Shown: one piece after another, positions 1-7,876 of the stretch | Layout: each line of letters begins with the position of its first letter | Position numbering within the stretch: position 1 is the first letter of the stretch | Origin: SZUA-35 sp037969565 | GTDB taxonomy: Bacteria; Actinomycetota; Acidimicrobiia; Acidimicrobiales; SZUA-35 | Length of the DNA: 48,371 bases | Assembly: GCA_037969565.1 (NCBI GenBank) | Contig: JBBKXQ010000147.1 | Coordinates: 1-48,371 of the forward strand | Reading direction: 5' to 3' | Notes under the pieces: generated by a model | The model's input: the letters and a program-made list of their open reading frames with translations, nothing else | The model's database searches: none | What the model was told of the DNA's origin: nothing | Made by a program: the position numbers and the translations under genes

Positions 1-1078
1 AGCTCGAGGGCGAACCTGTCGGGGCTGGGATTCGGTTGTTGCCGCCCAACGGCGGCACCGGCTGCCGTCCTGCCGGACGGTCGGCCCCGGGTGGAGCGGG
101 TGGAGCGGGTGCACCGGGCCGGCCGCCTGGGCCGGAGACCGGGCCATCGGCGGGAGGTGGTGGAGCGTCCCAGTCGGGCTCGGTCGGGGGTGTGCGACCC
201 TGGAGTCGGGCGTCGATGACCTGGAACTGCCATTCGGCACGATCGATCTTGTCGTCGAGGGCGTCGATCTCGGCCGGCGTCGACGCGTCGTCGATGCCCA
301 TGCTGACGTCTTGGTAGGCCTGCGCCGCTTCTTCATACATACGCCGCAGCGCATCGTCGGCCTTGGCGATCTGTTCGCCGAGATCGATCACGTGGTCGGC
401 GTTGTTCTTGAGCTGCTCGCGGATCTCGGCCCGGTCTTCGGCCATGGCGCCTTCGAGGGCCTTCTGGGTGCGGCGCCGTCCGCTGAGCCAGCGGAAGGCA
501 AAGAACGCGACGACGCCGAGAATCAGGATCCACAACCAGGGAACGCCCCCGCCCGACGACGACGGTGCCTGGTCGGTACTCACGGCGACGTCGGTCGATG
601 ATTCGGTTGGCGCATCAGTCGACGTGGCACTGCCCTGCGCCGATCCGTCGAGTTCGGCGATCACGGCGTCGATTCCGCCGCCGACGGCTCCCCGGGCGAA
701 GTCGGCAGAAGCCGCATCGGCCGCACCTGCTCCATCGAGGTCGAGGCTCTGCACCCACACGGCCGAGTTGTCGAGAACGATCAGTGTCCGGATCGCCGAG
801 TTTCGCGTTGCCAACTCGGCCAGGATCCCCTCGGCGACACCTCGCGTGTCGTCGCCACCCTCTTGGTCGAGCCAGACGAACCCGATGTTGCTGTCGCCGG
901 CCCGCTCGATCGCGTCGGCGACCACGGGTGTGATTTCCTGCTCCGAGTAGAACCCATCCCGATCGACGGCGTCAGCGATGGAGCTGAGCGTCTGGGCCGA
1001 CGCGGCGCCCATGAGTGTCGTAGCGCTGCCGACGATCACGACGAGGCAGATGGACAGAACCCGAAGCAAGCGTTGCAC
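1..1078 (-). CDS. Membrane-anchored secreted-domain protein (TPM-like), cut by window edge
   Basis: This frame stays open to the left edge, so the C-terminus is missing and only about 359 residues are seen. It starts at GTG 1076-1078. Residues 1-28 form a signal peptide ending near AASA. An extracytoplasmic alpha/beta domain of about 120 residues follows; its pattern (FVWLD, TLIVLDNS) resembles TPM-domain proteins, but this is tentative. A Ser/Thr/Asp-rich linker leads to one membrane segment with the motif WLWILILGVVAFFAF, near residues 180-196. After that come a charged, probably coiled-coil cytoplasmic stretch and a Pro/Gly-rich tail. It lies 67 bp downstream of the GH13 gene on the same strand. 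In other actinobacteria TPM proteins are envelope-associated, but no specific function can be assigned here. Confidence 0.72.
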   Translation of the reverse strand, partial: MQRLLRVLSICLVVIVGSATTLMGAASAQTLSSIADAVDRDGFYSEQEITPVVADAIERAGDSNIGFVWLDQEGGDDTRGVAEGILAELATRNSAIRTLIVLDNSAVWVQSLDLDGAGAADAASADFARGAVGGGIDAVIAELDGSAQGSATSTDAPTESSTDVAVSTDQAPSSSGGGVPWLWILILGVVAFFAFRWLSGRRRTQKALEGAMAEDRAEIREQLKNNADHVIDLGEQIAKADDALRRMYEEAAQAYQDVSMGIDDASTPAEIDALDDKIDRAEWQFQVIDARLQGRTPPTEPDWDAPPPPADGPVSGPGGRPGAPAPPAPPGADRPAGRQPVPPLGGNNRIPAPTGSPSS

Positions 1079-1145
1079 GTCGGCGAGAGTAGTGCGTCGG
1101 ATCGGGGAGGAGGCCGAACGACGGCGCTTCGAGCGCGGGTCGGGT

Positions 1146-2777
1146 TCAGAGCACGAACAGCGTCTGGAGGGGGTCGAGTTCACCGTGGCCCGGAACCTCG
1201 ACCCGTTCCTCGCTGAGATTCACCAGACAAATCGCTCGGTGGCCATCGTGGTCCCGCTGGATCGCGAACACGCCATTGGGTGCGTCGAGAATCGTCGACT
1301 GGCCTTCGGTGTGGAAGGCGAGGCTCGTGTTGCGAGCGGCGATCAACGCTCGCAGCCCGTCGAGTACCTGCCGTTCGCGGCCGGCCGGGGTGGAGAGTTT
1401 GGCGTGGAGTGCGTCGAGGTCGGTGAACCTCCGACGGTTGAGGTCCCGGTTGTGTCCGCTGGCGATCATGGCGTCTCGATCATTGCTCGAACCGACGAAC
1501 GAGTGGACGTAGATGGCGGCGATGCCCGGCAGCGCCAGCATCACGGCATGGGTGGCAAGATGTCGTTTGATGGCCGTGGCCTCGTCGACACCGTGGGTCA
1601 TCAGATCGAACCAGGTGGTGTTGAGCTCGTAGGGAGTTTCGGAGCCATCGGGCAGGGAGCGGTAGGAGATCTTCCCACCCGACTCTTGGCAGGCCGTGGC
1701 CAACACTTGGATGGCCTCGGGGTCGAGCAGCCCCTCCGCTGGTCGGACCCCGATCCCGTCGTGCGAGGCCAGAAAGTTCAGAAATGAGTGGCCGGGGCCA
1801 ACCAACTCGTCGATGCCTTTGGCCCACCGAACGAGGGCCGTGGTGTCTCCGGTGAGAACGGCGTGGGCGACCAGCGTCGCGAGAGGAAACTGGTAGACCG
1901 CCTCGACTTCGGGCTCGTTCGATGTGTCGAGGGCGAGGTAGGAGATGTTCTCCTCGTGGGGCACGTTGGTTTCGCTGATGAGGATCGTGCCGGGTGCCAC
2001 GTCGTCGAGCGCCGAACGGATCAGCTTGATGACGTCGTGGGTCTGCGGCAGGTGGATCGACGTGGTGGCTTCGTCTTTCCAGAGAAAACCGATGGCATCG
2101 AGTCGGATGGCGGTGGCTCCGTGCCGGACGTAATCGATGAGTGAGCTGATGACCCGGAGCAGCACCTCGGGATTGGCGTAATCGAGATCGGCTTGGTCAG
2201 CCGAGAACGTGGTCCAGACGTGGATGGTTTCGCCCACACCGTTGCGGAACGGTGTGAGCAGTGGATGGGTGCGGGGCCGCACGACCGATGAGGTGTCGGC
2301 CTCGGGGTCGGCGGTTCGAAAGAAACCTCGAAATTCCTCATCGCCGGCGAGGAACTTCTGGAACCAGTCGCCCTCGGTCGACATGTGGTTGATCACGGCG
2401 TCGAACATCACTTGATTCGTGGCCGCAATCGATTCGATGTCGGCCCAGGAGCCGTAGGCCGGTTCGACCCGGTCGTAGTCCTTCACCGAGAACCCACCGT
2501 CGGAACTCCATGGGTAGAAGGGAAGGATGTGGACGCCGTCAACCAGGCCTGAAAGGGGGCCGTCGATGAACCGGCCGAGTTCGATGAGCGGTGATCGCTC
2601 GTCGGATTGGAACTGGTCGGGATAGCTGATCAGCCAGACCGGTGCGTCGGGAGTTGTCCCCGCTGGTGGCCGGAAGGTGGTGGCCTGGAGCGCGATCTCC
2701 AGCCGGGTCGAGACAGCGGCGGCCACCTCTGGCGGGTAGACGCGATTCAGCAACTCCAGCCGATAGGTCGCCGACAA
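1146..2777 (-). CDS. GH13 sucrose phosphorylase / glucosylglycerate phosphorylase family enzyme
   Basis: The 543-residue protein is a retaining GH13 alpha-glucosyl enzyme of the phosphorylase branch (GH13_18 type). Seen motifs are FYPWSSDGGF (87-96), NH at 130-131, RLDAIGF with the expected nucleophile Asp227, ISETNVPH with the expected acid/base Glu269, and a later SHDG carrying the transition-state Asp. The HLPQTH stretch next to the catalytic region is typical of the sucrose/glucosylglycerate phosphorylase group. Enzymes of this group convert an alpha-glucoside plus phosphate into glucose-1-phosphate in the cytoplasm. The gene is last in the binding protein-permease-permease set and starts 6 bp after the MalG-like gene, so it probably processes the imported sugar. 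Substrate (sucrose, glucosylglycerate or glucosylglycerol) cannot be decided from sequence alone. Confidence 0.88.
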   Translation of the reverse strand: MSATYRLELLNRVYPPEVAAAVSTRLEIALQATTFRPPAGTTPDAPVWLISYPDQFQSDERSPLIELGRFIDGPLSGLVDGVHILPFYPWSSDGGFSVKDYDRVEPAYGSWADIESIAATNQVMFDAVINHMSTEGDWFQKFLAGDEEFRGFFRTADPEADTSSVVRPRTHPLLTPFRNGVGETIHVWTTFSADQADLDYANPEVLLRVISSLIDYVRHGATAIRLDAIGFLWKDEATTSIHLPQTHDVIKLIRSALDDVAPGTILISETNVPHEENISYLALDTSNEPEVEAVYQFPLATLVAHAVLTGDTTALVRWAKGIDELVGPGHSFLNFLASHDGIGVRPAEGLLDPEAIQVLATACQESGGKISYRSLPDGSETPYELNTTWFDLMTHGVDEATAIKRHLATHAVMLALPGIAAIYVHSFVGSSNDRDAMIASGHNRDLNRRRFTDLDALHAKLSTPAGRERQVLDGLRALIAARNTSLAFHTEGQSTILDAPNGVFAIQRDHDGHRAICLVNLSEERVEVPGHGELDPLQTLFVL

Positions 2778-2783
2778 ACGGAG

Positions 2784-3758
2784 CTAGCCCTTCACCGAAC
2801 CGGCAAGGATTCCTCGTACGAAGAACCGTTGGAGGGCGAAAAACACGCAGAGCGGCACGAAGGCCTGGACGAACGCAGCCGAAGCCAGTAAGTGTTCGTT
2901 CCGGCCGAAGTCGCCCGCCAGGTTGGCGATACGAATCGTGGTGGGGAACGCCTCGGCGTTCGAGCTGAGCATGACGACGGCAATGAGGTAGTCGTTCCAG
3001 GTCCAGAGGAACTGGAAGATGGCGAAGGCGGCCAACACAGGAACCGACAACGGCAGCACCAACCGCCAGAAGATCGTGAAGTGGTCGGCACCGTCGATTC
3101 GCGCACTCTCGAACAGATCCCGAGGCAAACCGCTGATGTAGTTGTGCAGGAGGAAGATGGCGAACGGCATGGAGAATCCGGTGTGCGTGAGCCAGACGGC
3201 GGTAGCCGTTCCGGCCAGATCGAAGTCGGGGAACACCGTGATGGTCTTTTCGAGGAACGGCAGGGTGAGGTGAGCGCCGCCGATGTAGAGCTTCAAGAGC
3301 GGGATGAGGGCCACCTGGAGGGGGATCGCCAACAGGGAGACCACGATGATGAAGAGCGATTTGCGACCCTTGAAGTCGATCCAGGCGAAGCCGTATGCAG
3401 CGAAAGCGGCAACGGCAATGGGAATGAGGGTTGCCGGAATGGCGATCGAGAAGCTGTTGAGCAGCGAATCGCTGAGTTTGGCGGTGGAACTGGCCGAGAA
3501 CACCTCTTCGTAGTTCTCGAGGGTGAGCTTCTCGAGGTTCACCGCACTCTGATCGGCCGCGCTGAGTGGCTCGTTGCCTGCCGTGAGGGCCTGCCACCAG
3601 CCGAGTCCTCGCTGACCCGACTTGGGTCGGAACGAGTTGACGAACAGGCCGAACGTCGGGATCGTCCAGATCACCACGATGATCCAGAGTGGTAGTTCTC
3701 GCAGGAAGTCGTAGATCCTGCCGGCGAGACCGTTGGAGGATGTTTGGGCAGTGGTCAT
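2784..3758 (-). CDS. Sugar ABC transporter permease, MalG type
   Basis: This 324-residue inner-membrane protein has about six hydrophobic segments and the EAA loop of binding-protein-dependent importers (ESARIDGADHFTIFWRLVLP, about residues 215-235), which contacts the ATPase. A long periplasmic segment after the first helix is typical of MalG/GgtD-type proteins. The start codon overlaps the end of the upstream MalF-type gene, so the two are probably translationally coupled. With the neighbouring permease and lipoprotein it forms an alpha-glucoside importer. The ATP-binding subunit is absent from the window; many actinobacterial sugar importers share a single distant MsmK-type ATPase. Confidence 0.93.
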   Translation of the reverse strand: MTTAQTSSNGLAGRIYDFLRELPLWIIVVIWTIPTFGLFVNSFRPKSGQRGLGWWQALTAGNEPLSAADQSAVNLEKLTLENYEEVFSASSTAKLSDSLLNSFSIAIPATLIPIAVAAFAAYGFAWIDFKGRKSLFIIVVSLLAIPLQVALIPLLKLYIGGAHLTLPFLEKTITVFPDFDLAGTATAVWLTHTGFSMPFAIFLLHNYISGLPRDLFESARIDGADHFTIFWRLVLPLSVPVLAAFAIFQFLWTWNDYLIAVVMLSSNAEAFPTTIRIANLAGDFGRNEHLLASAAFVQAFVPLCVFFALQRFFVRGILAGSVKG

Positions 3759-5851
3759 CAGGCGGCTTCCTTCTGCATGCGACGAATGTTCATGACCATG
3801 ACGGGGAGCACTGAGAGGAACAGCAGGATGGCCAGTGCGGCTCCCGTTCCCGAGCGGCCGAACTGGAACGACTGACTGATCATTCGGTTGGCCAACACAT
3901 CGGTGTCGAAGTTGCCGCCGGTCATGACCTTCACGATGTCGTAGACCTTGGTGACCCGGACGATGATCGTGGTGACCACGACGCCGATGGTCGGAGCGAT
4001 CTGGGGCACGGTGATTCGCCAGAACACCTGGGTGTCATCGGCACCATCGATCTTGGCCGCTTCGATGTACTCCGACGGAACCGCCTTGATGGCGGCCGAC
4101 AGGATCACCATGGCGAAGCCCGTCTCGATCCAGAGCATGACCACCATCAACCAGAAGTTGTTGAACGGGCCGGTCTCGAGGAACGTGATCGGATTGGGGA
4201 GCACCTGACCCGTTGCAATCCCATTGGCATCCTCGACGATCCGGTAGCCGCCGATTCCCTCCACGGCCGTTCGCACAGCCAGGTAGGCGGGGATCAAGGC
4301 GGCAAGCCCCCAACCGACGGCACCTGCTTCCTTGTGAACCGGGTAGGACCTGATCGCCTTCAGGGTGAAGAAGGCCGCGAACGCAACGAACACGGCGACG
4401 AACAACCACTTGGCCGGAAAGTTGAAGAACTCGAAGTCGAGGATTCCGACGCCGAGGTTGTTGAAGCGCTCGGGGTCGTAATCGGTGGCCTCACCGGAGG
4501 CCGGGGCGGCACCGGCCGTCTTGGATCCGAGCCAAGCCCACACGGAGTTGAGCACGCCGGTCTGCGGTTTGTTCAAGTTCTGGCTGCGATACATGAAACG
4601 CCAGATGATGCTGGCGCCGACGAACGAGATGGCCATCGGCATGAAGATGAGGCTCTTGGCGATTCGTTCGCCTTTGGCCCCGTCAGACCAGGAAGCGACG
4701 GCCAGCCCCATCGCCGTGGCGAACACCGTGACGGCGAACACCCACCAGAGGTTGTTGAAGACGGTGCCCCGAAGCACGGAAAAGGCCCCGAACAAGAGCA
4801 GGATGATTCCGGCGAGGGCCACGCCGCCCGACTGTGGCGTCCAATCGCGGACCCGGCCGGTTCGTCGGCCCTGCGCCATGGCCAGCAGCACACCGATCAC
4901 CAACAAGGGCAGACCGAACCACAGCAGGCGGGACGTGAAGAAATTCGACCAGTTGGTGAGGTCGAAGTTGTCCTCGTTCCACGAGCCGTTGCTTCGGAAC
5001 ACGCCGCTGTAGTTGTCGGCCTTGACGAATCCGTCACCGTCATCGTCTCGGAACGAGAGGATCAAGGTGATGATGCCGGGCAGCACCAACGTGGCCGAGA
5101 TGAACAGGATGGCCGGAGCCATGAAGATCCAGGCCCGGGAGTTCTGATCGATGATCGTGCGGGCCACGCCGTCTGGGTGTCTCGTCGATCCGAGCGCAAA
5201 GCCCATGAGGGCGCCGGGAATGACGATCGCCAGCAAGGTCTCGCTCAGCGGGCCTCCGCCGAGATTGGCCGAGCCGATCCCGCCCAGGACCCAGCCGATG
5301 GCGGCGAAGGTGGCGGTGGTGGGTAGCGGGCGACGTTTTCTGAACGTGGCGTAGCCGTAGCCGACGATGGCCAGAACGGCGGGCCAGGCGATCAGCGGCG
5401 CGGTCTGCAGACGAGGGCGGTAGATGGTCTTCAACTCGAGAGCGACGATCAGGCTGACGACGAGGCCGGCGACGACGCCGATGATCATGCGACGTTTGGG
5501 GTCGATGGCCTTGGACAACAGATAGCCGACCAGGGCGAAGATGAGCGCTCCCGGAATGGCCCACCAGAAAAGGGCAACGATGTCGCCCAGGAAGGTGGTG
5601 GGTTCTCGGGTGTCCTTCCCGAACGTCAAGGCGTCGCGGGCGCTCTCCATGCCGCCGATGTTCTTGATCAGCCGATTGCCGTGAATGATCGAGAAGAAGA
5701 TGAATCCAACCAAGCCGCCGGCCAGGGCCGAGAACCGACTCCAGTTCCTCGTGGTCTGATCGAAGATCAGGTTGACACCGACCCAGAGGCCGGTGAACAC
5801 CCCGACAGCGACCGCCACGCTCAGAACGGTCACGAATAGCTTGCCCATCAT
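3758..5851 (-). CDS. Sugar ABC transporter permease, MalF type, unusually long
   Basis: A typical MalF-type permease fold is recognisable in the C-terminal part, with the EAA loop EAAKIDGADDTQVFWRITVP near residues 600-620. The protein has 697 residues, about twice the common length. It carries roughly 230 extra N-terminal residues with several additional membrane segments. A further hydrophilic/hydrophobic insertion (about residues 440-560) lies between the first permease helices and the core. The start has a good ribosome site (AAAGGGGA directly before ATG). It is followed with overlap by the MalG-type gene. The hairpin at 5959-5990 and a 15-bp repeat lie between the binding-protein gene and this start, so expression is probably lower than that of the binding protein. 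Confidence 0.92.
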   Translation of the reverse strand: MMGKLFVTVLSVAVAVGVFTGLWVGVNLIFDQTTRNWSRFSALAGGLVGFIFFSIIHGNRLIKNIGGMESARDALTFGKDTREPTTFLGDIVALFWWAIPGALIFALVGYLLSKAIDPKRRMIIGVVAGLVVSLIVALELKTIYRPRLQTAPLIAWPAVLAIVGYGYATFRKRRPLPTTATFAAIGWVLGGIGSANLGGGPLSETLLAIVIPGALMGFALGSTRHPDGVARTIIDQNSRAWIFMAPAILFISATLVLPGIITLILSFRDDDGDGFVKADNYSGVFRSNGSWNEDNFDLTNWSNFFTSRLLWFGLPLLVIGVLLAMAQGRRTGRVRDWTPQSGGVALAGIILLLFGAFSVLRGTVFNNLWWVFAVTVFATAMGLAVASWSDGAKGERIAKSLIFMPMAISFVGASIIWRFMYRSQNLNKPQTGVLNSVWAWLGSKTAGAAPASGEATDYDPERFNNLGVGILDFEFFNFPAKWLFVAVFVAFAAFFTLKAIRSYPVHKEAGAVGWGLAALIPAYLAVRTAVEGIGGYRIVEDANGIATGQVLPNPITFLETGPFNNFWLMVVMLWIETGFAMVILSAAIKAVPSEYIEAAKIDGADDTQVFWRITVPQIAPTIGVVVTTIIVRVTKVYDIVKVMTGGNFDTDVLANRMISQSFQFGRSGTGAALAILLFLSVLPVMVMNIRRMQKEAA

Positions 5852-5958
5852 TCCCCTTTGATTCGTCCCCAGCGGTCCTCGGCAAGGGAGTATTCCACGA
5901 ACATTTCTGCGCCGCAGGCTGAGGCCGGTCGAACCCCGAATCGCACCCTCACAAACGC

Positions 5959-5990
5959 GAAGAGACGCCGGTGTGAACCGGCGCCTCTTC
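5959..5990 (-). terminator. Intercistronic hairpin between binding-protein and permease genes
   Basis: The arms GAAGAG-A-CGCCGGT and ACCGGCG-C-CTCTTC pair over 13 bp with one A:C mismatch around a GTGA loop. Read on the minus strand it follows the binding-protein stop by about 75 bp and precedes the permease start by about 110 bp. The run after it (GCGTTTGTG) is only weakly T-rich, so partial termination or 3'-end protection of the binding-protein mRNA is more likely than full termination. This arrangement is well known from maltose-type operons, where the binding protein is made in excess. Confidence 0.75.
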
Positions 5991-5993
5991 AGT

Positions 5994-6038
5994 ACTCATT
6001 CACACTGCACTCATTCACACTGCACTCACCCACGCTGC
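5994..6038. repeat. 15-bp tandem repeat, three units, 3' of the binding-protein gene
   Basis: Two identical units (ACTCATTCACACTGC at 5994-6008 and 6009-6023) are followed by a third with three changes (6024-6038), then by degenerate GGTGAACACACTGC. The array starts 29 bp beyond the stop codon of the binding-protein gene on the minus strand and abuts the hairpin at 5959-5990. It is one of several 14-15-bp-period arrays placed in 3' flanks in this window. Confidence 0.9.
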
Positions 6039-6066
6039 GGTGAACACACTGCGGTGATTCAGATGA

Positions 6067-7467
6067 TCAGGCAGGCCAGGAGGCTTCGATCTTGTCAGCA
6101 GCCTGCTGAGCATCCTGTTCGCCATTGACGGCGGAGGTGCCTTCGGTCCAGAACGTACCTGCACCGACATCGCCAGGCATGAGGTCGGACGCATCGAAGC
6201 GAACGACGTCAGCGTTGGTGAGGCTGTTGATCATGCTCTGCTCGAGGCCAGCGTAGGAATCGAGCTCGACGCCCTTGATGGCGGTGAGGAAGCCGGAGAG
6301 GTCGCCACCGTTCAGCTCGCGCTGAGCCTGCTGACGGGCGTTGGCGTACTCGGGGGTGGCCATGAATTCCATGACGGCCCAGACCTCGGGAGCGTCACGG
6401 AAGGCGGCGGCCAGGGTGCCCGCACCCAGGACGGGTGCGCCGTCGTTGGACGGGAAGTAGAACACGTCGACCGCGTCTTCGGAACCGTCGGCGAAGGCGG
6501 TGCCTTCATCGAACTGGTTGGAGAAGAACGATGCCTGACGGTGCATCATGCAGTCGCCGGCAACCAGCGGCGCGCCATTGGCCTGGAAGGCCGTGGAGGA
6601 GATGGTTCCGCCAGAGGCGTAGACCATGCCAGGTGTGTTCCAGAGGTCGAGCACGGCCTGCATCTGCGCAACGACGGCGGGGTCGTTGAAGGGGATCTCG
6701 TGGTTGACCCATTGGTCATACACGTCGGCACCCTCGAAACGGAGCATGTACTCCTCGACCCAGTCGGTGAAGGGCCAGCCAGTTGCCTGGCCCGACTCGA
6801 TACCAACACAGAGTGGTGTCTCGCCGTCGGCGATCATCGTTTCGGTGAGCGCGATGAAATCGTCGTAGGTGGTGGGGATTTCGTAGCCAGCGGCCTCGAA
6901 GGCTGCGGGCTTGTACCAGACCAACGACTTGATGTCGGTTTTCACCGGAATGCCGACCTGCGTGCCATCAACGTTGCCGAAGACGGTCCAGGTGTCGGTC
7001 CAGCTCTCGTTGACCGTGGCGTTCACATCGTCGGGGAGCGCCTGGAGCTTGCCGTCACGATAGAAGTCGGCGAGCTTTCCGGGCTGGGGGAAGATCGAGA
7101 TGTCGGGCGGAGCGCCGGCGTCGACCTGAATGTTGACTTCGGACTCCCAGTCGGCTGATCCGGTGTAGGTGATCTCGATGCCGTGCTCGGCGCCGAAGTC
7201 GTTCATGACCTGCTGGATCGCTCCCGCTTCGGCCTCGGAACGCTCAGGACCGGTGATGGAGACAGCCGTTCCGGAAAGATCGGCCATGGCGTCGTCGGCC
7301 ATTGCTTCGGTGGTGTCGGTCGTTGCATCGTCGGCAACGGTGGTGTCCGCTGCTGCGGTCGTGTCCGAACTGGCTGGATCTGCTTCTTCGTCCCCACTGC
7401 ACGCTGCTGCCACCAAAGAGAAGGCAAACAGCAGAGCAAGCAAGGTCTTCCATTGCGAAAGCCGCAT
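6067..7467 (-). CDS. Sugar ABC transporter substrate-binding lipoprotein
   Basis: The 466-residue protein begins with a lipoprotein signal peptide ending LVAAAC (Cys23), so it should be lipid-anchored outside the membrane. A Thr/Ala/Asp-rich linker of about 40 residues follows. The rest is a family-1 extracellular solute-binding fold with recognisable stretches such as GIPVKTDIKSLVWYKP. Sequence style and neighbours fit an alpha-glucoside (AglE/GgtB-like) binding protein. The start is supported by GAAAGGG seven bases before ATG. It is the first gene of the sugar module and lies 125 bp downstream of a perfect LacI-family operator, suggesting induction by substrate. Confidence 0.93.
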   Translation of the reverse strand: MRLSQWKTLLALLFAFSLVAAACSGDEEADPASSDTTAAADTTVADDATTDTTEAMADDAMADLSGTAVSITGPERSEAEAGAIQQVMNDFGAEHGIEITYTGSADWESEVNIQVDAGAPPDISIFPQPGKLADFYRDGKLQALPDDVNATVNESWTDTWTVFGNVDGTQVGIPVKTDIKSLVWYKPAAFEAAGYEIPTTYDDFIALTETMIADGETPLCVGIESGQATGWPFTDWVEEYMLRFEGADVYDQWVNHEIPFNDPAVVAQMQAVLDLWNTPGMVYASGGTISSTAFQANGAPLVAGDCMMHRQASFFSNQFDEGTAFADGSEDAVDVFYFPSNDGAPVLGAGTLAAAFRDAPEVWAVMEFMATPEYANARQQAQRELNGGDLSGFLTAIKGVELDSYAGLEQSMINSLTNADVVRFDASDLMPGDVGAGTFWTEGTSAVNGEQDAQQAADKIEASWPA

Positions 7468-7591
7468 GGGTGAACCCTTTCAATCGTCTAGCGTCCGGCC
7501 GCGCCGGACGTCTCCCCAAAACCCACGACGCCGAACGATGCCCCCGACCACAACGAGTTGGGGCGAAGGCAACCTGCCGGTGATGCAAGTC

Positions 7592-7607
7592 ATGTAAGCG
7601 CTTACAT
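7592..7607. promoter_or_regulatory. LacI-family operator (cre-like perfect palindrome)
   Basis: The 16-bp sequence ATGTAAGCGCTTACAT is a perfect palindrome with the central CG characteristic of LacI/GalR/CcpA-type operators, and it fits the cre form TGWAANCGNTNWCA. It lies 125 bp upstream of the binding-protein start, in unusually AT-rich sequence for this window. The obvious reading is local repression of the sugar operon lifted by an inducer. No LacI-family regulator gene is present in the window, so the regulator is encoded elsewhere. Confidence 0.88.
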
Positions 7608-7735
7608 TTGTAAGCCGCAGAGACGATAGTCGACGGATTTGGCGATGCGCAGATCAGGGGGAAATCTCTTTCGATAGCAATGGAATCGAAATCGGGCATC
7701 GCCACGACAGATGGCCCGGCCGATCACGCCACAAC

Positions 7736-7813
7736 ATGGCCTCGACGGATGGCCTCGACGGATGGCCTCGACAGATGGCCTCGACAGACGACCCCGACAG
7801 ACGACCCCGACCG
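7736..7813. repeat. 13-bp tandem repeat, six units
   Basis: Six 13-bp units run from 7736 to 7813: two ATGGCCTCGACGG, two ATGGCCTCGACAG, then ACGACCCCGACAG and ACGACCCCGACCG; a seventh degenerate unit follows. The gradual change along the array indicates stepwise expansion. It sits 64-141 bp upstream of the acyl-CoA synthetase start. A 13-bp period places successive units on different helix faces, so a regular protein-binding array is not obvious. Confidence 0.93.
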
Positions 7814-7876
7814 ATGGGCCCCCGACGGTGAGGTGGCGCGTTTGGTGGATCGACCGCTGGTGACCGAAACTGCGCC

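Larger units (their letters stand above)
7468..7876. other. Divergent intergenic region (409 bp)
   Basis: This stretch separates the sugar operon (minus) from the acyl-CoA synthetase gene (plus). It holds the ribosome site of the binding-protein gene, a perfect LacI-type palindrome at 7592-7607 and a 13-bp tandem repeat at 7736-7813. Short frames in it are repeat-derived or lack coding character. No RNA gene was recognised. Confidence 0.8.
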
